A DNA stretch of 39,394 nt from positions 1 to 39,394 of the forward strand of contig CAMYVQ010000023.1 of assembly GCA_947302435.1 (NCBI GenBank), given 5' to 3'. Made by a program: the position numbers and the translations under genes. The DNA comes from an uncultured Prevotella sp. (GTDB taxonomy: Bacteria; Bacteroidota; Bacteroidia; Bacteroidales; Bacteroidaceae). The first letter of the stretch is position 1; each line of letters starts with the position of its first letter. This document shows positions 33,070 to 39,394 of the stretch, in pieces. Below the pieces are notes generated by a model, which had not been told where the DNA came from, ran no database searches, and saw only the letters and a list, made by a program, of their open reading frames with translations.

Positions 33070-33948
33070 TTAATCATTTGCTTTAGCATTATGAATCCGA
33101 AGCCACTTCTTGTCAACAACCATATCGCGGTCACTACGTTGACATTTCAGCAGCCATTTTTGAAATTCACTCGTTTCCAGCGAATTTGGTTGTTTTCCAT
33201 CTGAAGAAGCATCGTTACATTTCGTAAATGCATTGGGAGAATAAATGACGACAAGCTGATTGACCTCCTGAGGATGCTTCGTTGTCAACTTGTATTGTTG
33301 AGCATTGGCATCAGTCTCTTTGTCAAAAAGATTGTAGTCTTTACCTCCTTTGATGGGAAAACGCCCGTCGGTATCTTTGGGATAAGGCAAAAGACATGAA
33401 GTCTTGCCATTGCCGACTGTCAAATAGACAGCCAGATAGCCATCAGCCGGTGCCCGGAAGCGTAAGTACAGGCGTTCACCACTTTCAAAAGAAGAGGTGG
33501 CATCCTTCTCATCATTGATCTTTTTCAGAATGCTCATGTCCAAATCCACTTTCGACTGAACAATCTCACGAGCCAACCCCCATACCTCGGCACTGAATAC
33601 CAGATTGCCATCCTTGTATTCCACATCAATCTTTGGAGCCTGTGTCTCACCCAGCCATTCGCCTTTGGCCATAGCTGCAGTGTTCTCCCAGAAATAAGAA
33701 CTCGCGGTTGAACCATCGGCTTCAACATTCGAATCGACGACATCCGAGATGACCACTTCGCCAAACTCCTGCTTAACAGCTTCAGCCATTGCCTTTTCCA
33801 CACAATTACGCTTGGCATCGCGTAAAGTGATATGGTCATTGTCACTGACCACATACACATACGTCCCATGAACGGAAGCCTCACGTTGGGCAAATGCCAT
33901 CACAGGCAAGAACATTAGAAAAAAAATCAGATTCCTCATCATTCTCAT
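33070..33948 (-). CDS. Exported DUF4384 protein
   Basis: 292 residues. Signal peptide MRMMRNLIFFLMFLPVMAFAQ. Residues about 22-135 resemble the FlgT-N/LPP20 type of fold (helix AKRNCVEKAMAEAVKQEFGEVVISDVV, then strands). The DUF4384 domain follows at about 158-255 (GERLYLRFRAPADGYLAVYLTVGNGKTSCLLPYP...QLVVIYSPNAF). DUF4384 domains occur elsewhere fused to or beside caspase-type proteases, which fits the caspase gene two positions downstream. The start overlaps the previous gene's stop by four bases (ATGA). Function unknown; possibly an adaptor or substrate-binding component. Confidence 0.82.
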   Translation of the reverse strand: MRMMRNLIFFLMFLPVMAFAQREASVHGTYVYVVSDNDHITLRDAKRNCVEKAMAEAVKQEFGEVVISDVVDSNVEADGSTASSYFWENTAAMAKGEWLGETQAPKIDVEYKDGNLVFSAEVWGLAREIVQSKVDLDMSILKKINDEKDATSSFESGERLYLRFRAPADGYLAVYLTVGNGKTSCLLPYPKDTDGRFPIKGGKDYNLFDKETDANAQQYKLTTKHPQEVNQLVVIYSPNAFTKCNDASSDGKQPNSLETSEFQKWLLKCQRSDRDMVVDKKWLRIHNAKAND

Positions 33949-34484
33949 TCCTCATGATTGTTTGAACTTCCAACAATATAGAGTGCCCGGGCCTCAAACA
34001 AGTCGTCACTCAACTGGCGGTAAAGCATCACTGTAGGGGTAAACTCCTTCACTTTCTGTTTTGTACTTGACACATAGGAAGCATCAAGGGTGGCATGGGT
34101 TGCGGCCTCTTCCGAATTCTCGTTCGAGACTTTCACCTCTGTACGGCCTTCCACTGTCGATTCCTTCATCGTGGCATACTGTGATTTTGCATTGGTCATA
34201 GCCTTATTCATCGCCCTATTGGCCGAACTTGCCTTGCCGTTGCCTTCAATGACAAAAGCACCCGCGCCTGCTTGTTCCAAAGCCAGAAAATGTTCTGTCA
34301 TGACTTGATCAATCGACTTTGTCCCACCGTTCACTGTCCAGTTTTCACTTTTCAGTCGCTTTACAGCTTTTTTGCATTCTTTCTGCGAACCCTTACTGAG
34401 TTTATCACCGTCGGCAGCACTGGTCAGGATAGCCCCCGACACCAACAGACATGTGATAAAAAGCAATTTTAATAAACGATCCAT
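33945..34484 (-). CDS. Small exported protein, LPP20/FlgT-N-like pattern (second gene of the operon)
   Basis: About 179 residues. The open frame extends to 34616, but the ATG at 34484 starts a clear signal peptide (MDRLLKLLFITCLLVSGAILTSA). A basic helix (GSQKECKKAVKRLKSENWTV) is followed by the pattern FVIEGNGKASSANRAMNKAMTNAKSQYATM, typical of LPP20-like proteins, and a strand-rich C terminus (VMLYRQLSDDLFEARALYIVG). It shares layout with the gene just upstream (19 nt away): signal peptide, Lys-rich helix containing W, LPP20-like helix, closing strands. They are probably distant paralogues. Translationally coupled to the DUF4384 gene. Confidence 0.72.
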   Translation of the reverse strand: MDRLLKLLFITCLLVSGAILTSAADGDKLSKGSQKECKKAVKRLKSENWTVNGGTKSIDQVMTEHFLALEQAGAGAFVIEGNGKASSANRAMNKAMTNAKSQYATMKESTVEGRTEVKVSNENSEEAATHATLDASYVSSTKQKVKEFTPTVMLYRQLSDDLFEARALYIVGSSNNHEE

Positions 34485-34503
34485 TCCCTGTCCACAAATT
34501 AAT

Positions 34504-35193
34504 TTACCATCCCAACAAGGAATCAAGTTTTTCTTGCAATTCCTGTCCTTCCTGTTCCAAACCGGCACGGGCAGCCTTCTTCGCTGCAATCTTAGCCATC
34601 TTGCCGTCATAGGCAAGACGAACCATCACTTCCTTGTTTTTGTTCGTCTTGTCTTTTTTATCGGCGGGACGATAAATCTCAAGAACGGGAAGCACGCGAC
34701 CCAAACTCTGTGAAATGAGACTTTTTCCTGCCATAATGCTCTTTGTGACCGTCTCTGCCTGAGCAGGATCTAATTGGTTGTTGGACACACTGTTTTCTAT
34801 TAAGGCCGTCACCTCCGTTTGAATCTGTCCGGCAATGTCTTGCTTGGCCAGCTCGATGGCCTGCATTTTGGCACCATCGTAGTTCTGTCCAATACTCATA
34901 CCGCTTCCCATAATATATCTTGGAAACAAATCCTCGTCAAATTCTGACTCCATCAGCAAGCCCTTGTCCACCTGCTTTTCCAATGGCAGAGCACCAGGCA
35001 CGGTTTGCCATCTTTCCTTCTTCAGTCTTTTAGCTTCCTTACGCGCTTCCTTTGTAGCCTTCTCTTGAAGCACTTTCTTCGAGGATTTCTTGATTTCCTG
35101 ACGTTGCTTAACTTGTTCCTTGGTGAGCTGGGCAGAAGCTGCTGTAGCCAAACTCAGGCAAAGTGTAGCAATGAAAATTTTGATAACATTCAT
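34504..35193 (-). CDS. Exported LPP20-like protein, first gene of the caspase-CHASE2 operon
   Basis: 229 residues from the ATG at 35193; the frame is open to 35325, but residues from MNVIKIFIATLCLSLATAASAQ form a good signal peptide and the promoter box (35227-35234) lies upstream of this ATG. A very basic helical region follows (QRQEIKKSSKKVLQEKATKEARKEAKRLKKERW). Then YIMGSGMSIGQNYDGAKMQAIELAKQDIAGQIQTEV matches the LPP20-family pattern, VMVRLAYDG gives the closing strand, and a short coiled tail ends the protein (AGLEQEGQELQEKLDSLLG). No catalytic residues seen. Likely a structural periplasmic component. Confidence 0.75.
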   Translation of the reverse strand: MNVIKIFIATLCLSLATAASAQLTKEQVKQRQEIKKSSKKVLQEKATKEARKEAKRLKKERWQTVPGALPLEKQVDKGLLMESEFDEDLFPRYIMGSGMSIGQNYDGAKMQAIELAKQDIAGQIQTEVTALIENSVSNNQLDPAQAETVTKSIMAGKSLISQSLGRVLPVLEIYRPADKKDKTNKNKEVMVRLAYDGKMAKIAAKKAARAGLEQEGQELQEKLDSLLGW

Positions 35194-35226
35194 GGTTTGT
35201 AACTTTAATAATTTTAGATTCGGGTG

Positions 35227-35234
35227 CAAATTTA
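35227..35234 (-). promoter_or_regulatory. Promoter -7 box (TAAATTTG) of the seven-gene caspase-CHASE2 operon
   Basis: TAAATTTGCA on the minus strand, 33 bp before the ATG at 35193. It is the only good promoter word seen ahead of the seven genes, whose gaps are all 30 bp or less. A plus-strand TAATTTTG also occurs at 35257-35264 but would give a leader of more than 200 nt for the phosphatase gene. Confidence 0.65.
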
Positions 35235-35396
35235 ACAATAAGTTTGCAATTTCTAATAATTTTGCAGAAAAAATTTTAGAATTTTCTAATCCGGCCAACA
35301 TTATTTCCTTGTAAATCATCGGCAACTGTTTTGAAAAGATGGAACAAGCCTTCTGACTTTAGACAATGACAAGGCCGTTTTGTATGGTCTTGCTGC

Positions 35397-35454
35397 AATT
35401 TTCGCGAAAATTCACACGATTTTCGCGAAAATCCGATAAATTTTCGCAAAAATT
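35397..35454. promoter_or_regulatory. Three-palindrome operator array, 21-bp spacing
   Basis: AATTTTCGCGAAAATT (35397-35412) and GATTTTCGCGAAAATC (35418-35433) are perfect 16-bp palindromes. AATTTTCGCAAAAATT (35439-35454) matches the first at 15 of 16 positions. Centres lie at 35404.5, 35425.5 and 35446.5, exactly 21 bp (two helical turns) apart. The array ends 25 bp before the phosphatase -7 box. A further inverted repeat, AATCAT/ATGATT (35462-35480), lies between. It sits in the 313-bp divergent gap (35194-35506) and looks like cooperative binding sites for a dimeric regulator. Confidence 0.75.
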
Positions 35455-35479
35455 GAAAACGAATCATGTTTAAAATGAT

Positions 35480-35487
35480 TATCTTTG
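35480..35487 (+). promoter_or_regulatory. Promoter -7 box (TATCTTTG) of the phosphatase-lipoprotein pair
   Basis: TATCTTTGCA, 19 bp before the ATG at 35507. The nearest TTG is at 35453-35455, overlapping the third palindrome, with spacing slightly longer than usual. Confidence 0.65.
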
Positions 35488-35506
35488 CAGGCAAATATGA
35501 ATTTGC

Positions 35507-36814
35507 ATGACCATGAATAAAAGAATAACATCTATCATACTGGGATGCTTCCTGTGCCTGACAGCGATGGCGCAGACCTCAGCGCGTGAAGAAATTGCCG
35601 CCAACCGCTTTCTTTGCGGCAGTAACTATCTGGACTACGACCGTTATCCGGCCACCAAGCCGCTGACACCCGCACCGGAAGGCTATGAGCCGTTCTATAT
35701 GTCGCACTACGGGCGGCACGGCTCGCGCTGGCTCATCGGCAAGCGCGACTATACACGGGTGGCCGACGTACTGCAGAATGCCGACAAGCAGGGCAAGCTG
35801 ACAGACACTGGCAAGGAGACACTGGCAAAACTGGAGCTGTTTATCCCCTGCACCATCAAGCGTTTCGGCGACCTGACCACGGTGGGCGAACGGCAGCACC
35901 ACGGCATAGGCCGGCGCATGGCTGAGCATTTCCCCGAAATCTTCAAGACGAAGAACGTGCCCATCGACGCGCGCTCGACCAACGTGCCGCGCTGCATCCT
36001 GTCGATGATGGCCGAATGCGAGGAACTGGCAGCCGCCAACCCGTCGGCGCGTTTCCACAACGATGTGAGCGAGTCGCTGCAATACTACCTGAACCAGCCA
36101 TGGGACGGGTACGTAAAGGAACAGTCGAAGCGCGTGAAATGGGAAGAGAAACGGGCCTATCAGGAACGGGTGACCAAGCCAGACCGTCTGATGCGTGTGC
36201 TCTTTAACGACCAGAAATGGGTGAAGGATAGCGTGAATGCTGTAAACCTCATGTACGAGCTCTTTGAAGTGGCGGCCAACATGCAGAGCCACGACACCGA
36301 CATCGATCTGCTGTGCCTTTTCACTGACGACGAACTGTATGCCCAATGGTGCATCCGCAACTGGGGGTGGTACTTGGAGTACGGTGCTGCCCCTCAGACG
36401 GGCGGCATCATGCCTTTCAGCCAGCGCAACCTGCTCAGGAACATCATTGAGACCGTCGACACCGTACTTGGCAATTCAGCTGCCAAGGCAAACATACAGG
36501 CTACGCTGCGTTTCGGCCACGAGGTGTGTGTCATGCCGTTGGCCTGCCTCCTGGAACTCGACTCATGCGGCATCAGCGTTGAGAATCCTGACGAACTGGA
36601 CCGCTACTGGCGCAACTATAACATCTTCCCCATGGCCTGCAACATCCAATTGGTGTTCTACCGTCCGAAAGGCAAGCCAGGCGATGTGTTAGTGAAAGCC
36701 ATGCTGAACGAACGCGAGGCTTCGCTGCCCGTACAGCCGACACAGTGGCCTTATTACAAATGGAACGACCTGCGCAACTATTACACAGAGAAACTAAAAA
36801 AGTTTGAGGAGTAG
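35507..36814 (+). CDS. Exported histidine-type phosphatase (histidine acid phosphatase/MINPP-like)
   Basis: 435 residues (ATG at 35507; an alternative ATG two codons later starts an equally good signal peptide, MNKRITSIILGCFLCLTAMAQ). The phosphohistidine motif is RHGSR at 70-74 (SHYGRHGSRW), and HE at 338-339 (RFGHEVCVMPLACLL) is the likely proton donor region. This places it in clade 2 of the histidine phosphatases, which includes phytases and inositol-polyphosphate phosphatases; the exact substrate is not clear. Second-gene partner: a BACON-like lipoprotein begins 11 nt downstream. The triple palindrome array upstream suggests tight regulation. Confidence 0.88.
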   Translation: MTMNKRITSIILGCFLCLTAMAQTSAREEIAANRFLCGSNYLDYDRYPATKPLTPAPEGYEPFYMSHYGRHGSRWLIGKRDYTRVADVLQNADKQGKLTDTGKETLAKLELFIPCTIKRFGDLTTVGERQHHGIGRRMAEHFPEIFKTKNVPIDARSTNVPRCILSMMAECEELAAANPSARFHNDVSESLQYYLNQPWDGYVKEQSKRVKWEEKRAYQERVTKPDRLMRVLFNDQKWVKDSVNAVNLMYELFEVAANMQSHDTDIDLLCLFTDDELYAQWCIRNWGWYLEYGAAPQTGGIMPFSQRNLLRNIIETVDTVLGNSAAKANIQATLRFGHEVCVMPLACLLELDSCGISVENPDELDRYWRNYNIFPMACNIQLVFYRPKGKPGDVLVKAMLNEREASLPVQPTQWPYYKWNDLRNYYTEKLKKFEE

Positions 36815-36825
36815 CATCGTCTTGT

Positions 36826-39186
36826 ATGAAAAAAGTATCTTCAGCCATCCTTCTTTTACTCGCAGTCCTCGCCATTGCCGTTTCGTGCAGTCCGGAGGCA
36901 TCCTACACTTCTCCCCTAAAAGGAGTCAGGATAGGTGACCTGACCTTCGAGGCATACGAGACCACTAAGAACGTGGAGGTATCCACACGATTGGACGAGG
37001 TGGAAGCCACCGTCACCGACACTGAGAGCAACGAGACCGCCACATGGCTCGAGGTGACTGTGAAAAAGACTTCGCTTGACCTGAAGCTGACAGAAAACGT
37101 CAGCGTAAAAGACCGCAAGGCTTTAGTACAACTCAAATACAAAGGCACACTCAGCAGCGAGTCGGATGCCACGGTAGACTTTTACGTGATCCAGAAGCGA
37201 AACAGGATGTTTGAAGACTTCGATGTGCAAGAGGTCCTGTTGAGCTATCGCCATACCGACACCACGGTTGTCTCGAGAAACACGCTTAGGAATGTGACGG
37301 CTGAAACAGTCGACATGTACGGCAATCCCGTCACTTGGTGTACAGTAAAAGTCATGAATTCCGAAATGTTCATCAAGGTTATTGAGAACAAGAACAAACA
37401 CCCACGCCAGGCCATCGCTAAACTGTTCCCGAACGTCAAGGACGCGGCTCTCGACAACAACATCGTCAAGAGCATGTTCCTGATCACCCAAGACCACAAC
37501 CCCATACTTGACAACCTCAAGATAGACGAAGTGGAATTGCCATACGAGGAAAGCAAGAAGGTGATACACACTGACCGCGTTTTAGACGGCATCAGGGCTT
37601 TCGCCACCGACGAGGAGACACAGCAGAGGGCCACATGGTGTACGGTGGGCGTGGCTGGCGATTCGCTTACGCTGCGCACCCAAAAGCTGAACAGCAAGTC
37701 CGACCGTTCGGCAGTGGTGACACTCTACCTGCCCAACAACGGCGAGGTCATCGACTCGACCACAATCACCGCTTCTTTCAAGTTCAGGCAAATACACAAT
37801 GGTGCCATTGAGAGCCTTGTCATTGAAGACCAGACATTGGACTACAACCAGACGACCGACACCGTACATGTAGGCCGCAACCTGAAGGGATTCAGATGCG
37901 AAATGACAGACACACGGACGAACCTCGCGCCCAACTGGCTACAGGCTCAGGTAGGCGACTCAATCATCGTCTTCAAAGCCTCCGTCAATGATGCCATCGA
38001 CGACCGTTCGGCCAAAGTGACCCTATATCAGCCCAACGGCAACGTCATCGACGAGAACACCATACAGTGCAGCTTCCTGTTCATGCAGCAGGCCAAGAGG
38101 CATCTGCAGCCCGAAGTCAGCAGCATCGAAACCGACTATTCCAGACATTCGGTGAAGGTTAGGATCACCAGTAACGTGAAATATCAGATAGAGAAAGAGA
38201 ATGACGGTCTGATCTTGGGATACACAATGACTCCCATCGACGACCTGCACGAAGAGATTGACATAGAGGTCAGCGAGAACAAGACCGAATCAAAGCGCAA
38301 GTCTACGCTGACCCTGCGCAGCGGCAATCTGACCGCCACCATCAGCATCAGTCAGCTCACCAACCCTGAAATCATCTTCATGGATGGACACACGGAAACA
38401 CTGACCTTCAACAAGGCAAGGGGGGAATTCAACCTCAACATCAGCACGCTTACCCCTGATTACAAGATTACCAAGAGCAGCAACTGGATCAGCATCGGCG
38501 AAAAAGTGCTTGAGGGCATCGGGAAATACAGTCATCATATCGTCGTGAACTCCTTCACAGGCCAAGGTCCCATACGTATAGACACAATCACGATGAGGAA
38601 CTTTGGACAGGAGAAGAAGCTGGCCATCATCCAGCATAAGTTCATTTACCTCAATGAGTCGGAGATAGAACTGGAAGAGGGCGAGCAATACCAGCTGACC
38701 TATCAGAACCATTCCGGGCAAACGGTCGTCTGGAGAACCAAGAACGCCAACAATGCCACGGTCAACCAATCGGGCTTGGTGAAAGCCGTAGGAGCGGGAA
38801 GAACATCCATCGAAGCCTCTATCGGTAGCTATTATGACCTGGACGACTATTTCGATGCCTGCATCGTCACCGTGTACCAGCTGACCGACAAGGTGGCCAT
38901 CAGCAGAGGCAGCGGCGATTATCTGAAGAACGGCGACTACGTCACGGCCGACTGTCCGATTACCATCACCAACAACTACCGCAGCGACATCACGATCAGC
39001 AGTGTGACACTGACAGGCGATAATGGCACATATTCCCAAACGCTTAGTCCAGCCGCTTTCTTACTCGAAAAGGATGGTGATAGCAGAACGTTCTACGTTT
39101 CTCCTTTCGAGCACGTCCACAAGCCGACTATCATTGTCAAGATAACGTCCAAGGGCAAGAACTACACAAAGACCGTCGATTATTGA
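36826..39186 (+). CDS. Large multi-domain surface lipoprotein with BACON-like and BIG2-like domains
   Basis: 786 residues. A lipoprotein signal ends at Cys21 (LAIAVSC). Four similar domains of about 95-100 residues follow, roughly 28-124, 129-223, 226-325 and 326-425. Each has a short strand start, a T(W)C/WL centre (ATWLEVTV, VTWCTVKV, ATWCTVGV, PNWLQAQV), an SxxDR(S)A-type turn, and closes with a FxxxQ strand. Two more BACON-like domains lie at about 428-512 (ending ATISISQ) and 515-604 (SSNWISIG...LAIIQHK). Residues 606-685 look like a BIG2 immunoglobulin-like domain (ESEIELEEGEQYQLTY...VNQSGLVKAVGAGRTSIEAS). The last 95 residues are unassigned. BACON domains are thought to bind glycans or mucin. 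It probably displays or anchors a function beside the phosphatase; no enzyme domain seen. Confidence 0.82.
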   Translation: MKKVSSAILLLLAVLAIAVSCSPEASYTSPLKGVRIGDLTFEAYETTKNVEVSTRLDEVEATVTDTESNETATWLEVTVKKTSLDLKLTENVSVKDRKALVQLKYKGTLSSESDATVDFYVIQKRNRMFEDFDVQEVLLSYRHTDTTVVSRNTLRNVTAETVDMYGNPVTWCTVKVMNSEMFIKVIENKNKHPRQAIAKLFPNVKDAALDNNIVKSMFLITQDHNPILDNLKIDEVELPYEESKKVIHTDRVLDGIRAFATDEETQQRATWCTVGVAGDSLTLRTQKLNSKSDRSAVVTLYLPNNGEVIDSTTITASFKFRQIHNGAIESLVIEDQTLDYNQTTDTVHVGRNLKGFRCEMTDTRTNLAPNWLQAQVGDSIIVFKASVNDAIDDRSAKVTLYQPNGNVIDENTIQCSFLFMQQAKRHLQPEVSSIETDYSRHSVKVRITSNVKYQIEKENDGLILGYTMTPIDDLHEEIDIEVSENKTESKRKSTLTLRSGNLTATISISQLTNPEIIFMDGHTETLTFNKARGEFNLNISTLTPDYKITKSSNWISIGEKVLEGIGKYSHHIVVNSFTGQGPIRIDTITMRNFGQEKKLAIIQHKFIYLNESEIELEEGEQYQLTYQNHSGQTVVWRTKNANNATVNQSGLVKAVGAGRTSIEASIGSYYDLDDYFDACIVTVYQLTDKVAISRGSGDYLKNGDYVTADCPITITNNYRSDITISSVTLTGDNGTYSQTLSPAAFLLEKDGDSRTFYVSPFEHVHKPTIIVKITSKGKNYTKTVDY

Positions 39187-39241
39187 TTAGACGCACCTGC
39201 CAACCAGGATAATCCGCTGGACACAAACATGTGGATACAAA

Positions 39242-39284
39242 AACGAAATAGCGTGTAACTCGTTGAGCTACACGCTATTTCGTT
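39242..39284 (+). terminator. Long hairpin after the lipoprotein gene
   Basis: Perfect 16-bp arms at 39242-39257 (starting AACGAAATAGCG) and 39269-39284, with an 11-base loop that can pair further (CTC-GTT-GAG). It lies 55 bp after the stop at 39186, with GCGTTTTGTTATG following. Probably a terminator; the stem's AT-rich base and length would also suit a repeat element. The rest of 39187-39394 shows no gene. Confidence 0.65.
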
Positions 39285-39394
39285 GCGTTTTGTTATGTCT
39301 TTGCCTATCGGTGTCATTTGACCTCCTCGAAAACGACTCTAACTGACTATCAATGCGTTAGCACCGGATGTTGCACACATGTCGCAAAAACGGA

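Noticed and set aside
35397..35454. CRISPR-like or tandem repeat array
   Set aside because: The units are short palindromes with 5-bp spacers at 21-bp steps, which fits protein binding sites and not CRISPR repeats.
35397..35454. CodY operator
   Set aside because: The centre is CGCG instead of C(A/T)G, and CodY is not known from Bacteroidota.

Overview
The window is chromosomal DNA from a Bacteroidales bacterium, most likely a Prevotella-type Prevotellaceae. The evidence is the recurring Bacteroidota promoter word TAnnTTTG (usually TATCTTTGCA) before many genes, Bacteroidota-specific families (DUF5606, DUF5683, BACON-like domains, BspA-type leucine-rich repeats, the CTC form of L25), and the Bacteroidetes-style order parA-parB-DUF5683-mltD-relA. 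No rRNA, tRNA, CRISPR array or complete insertion sequence was seen.

Layout. 1-4600: an AT-rich accessory stretch with the 3' part of a type III restriction (Res) gene, an AlbA/Schlafen-type ATP-binding protein, and a repeat-rich tail (direct repeats plus a 67-bp nested palindrome). 4630-6597: an NhaD Na+/H+ antiporter and a small uncharacterised protein. 6775-11407: rhamnose genes rhaD and rhaT on opposite strands with an ABC exporter and NAD kinase between them. 11473-17741: the minus-strand housekeeping cluster parA, parB, DUF5683, mltD, relA/spoT. 17884-20177: an orphan GH43 glycosidase, the second copy of the 67-bp palindrome, and queF with a structured leader. 20346-22931: a TlpA-like thioredoxin, then convergent rplY(ctc)-pth-S4/Hsp15. 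23166-27590: a plus-strand operon nusB-yajC-ybbR-coaE-DUF5606-lacI.

27587-35193 is the most unusual region: seven tightly packed minus-strand genes, more AT-rich than the neighbours, each with an N-terminal export or membrane signal. In transcription order they are two small LPP20/FlgT-N-like proteins, a DUF4384 protein, a probable outer-membrane barrel protein, a secreted caspase-like protease fused to BspA-type leucine-rich repeats, a CHASE2 sensor with no output domain, and a FecR-like/transglutaminase-like protein. I read this as one envelope-located sensing and proteolysis module. I do not recognise it as a described system.

35194-39394: a divergent control region with three palindromes (core TTTTCGCGAAAA) spaced exactly 21 bp centre to centre, then a plus-strand pair encoding a histidine-type phosphatase and a large multi-domain BACON-like surface lipoprotein, closed by a long hairpin. 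The same TTTCGCGAAA core also lies at the probable 5' end of the L25 mRNA.
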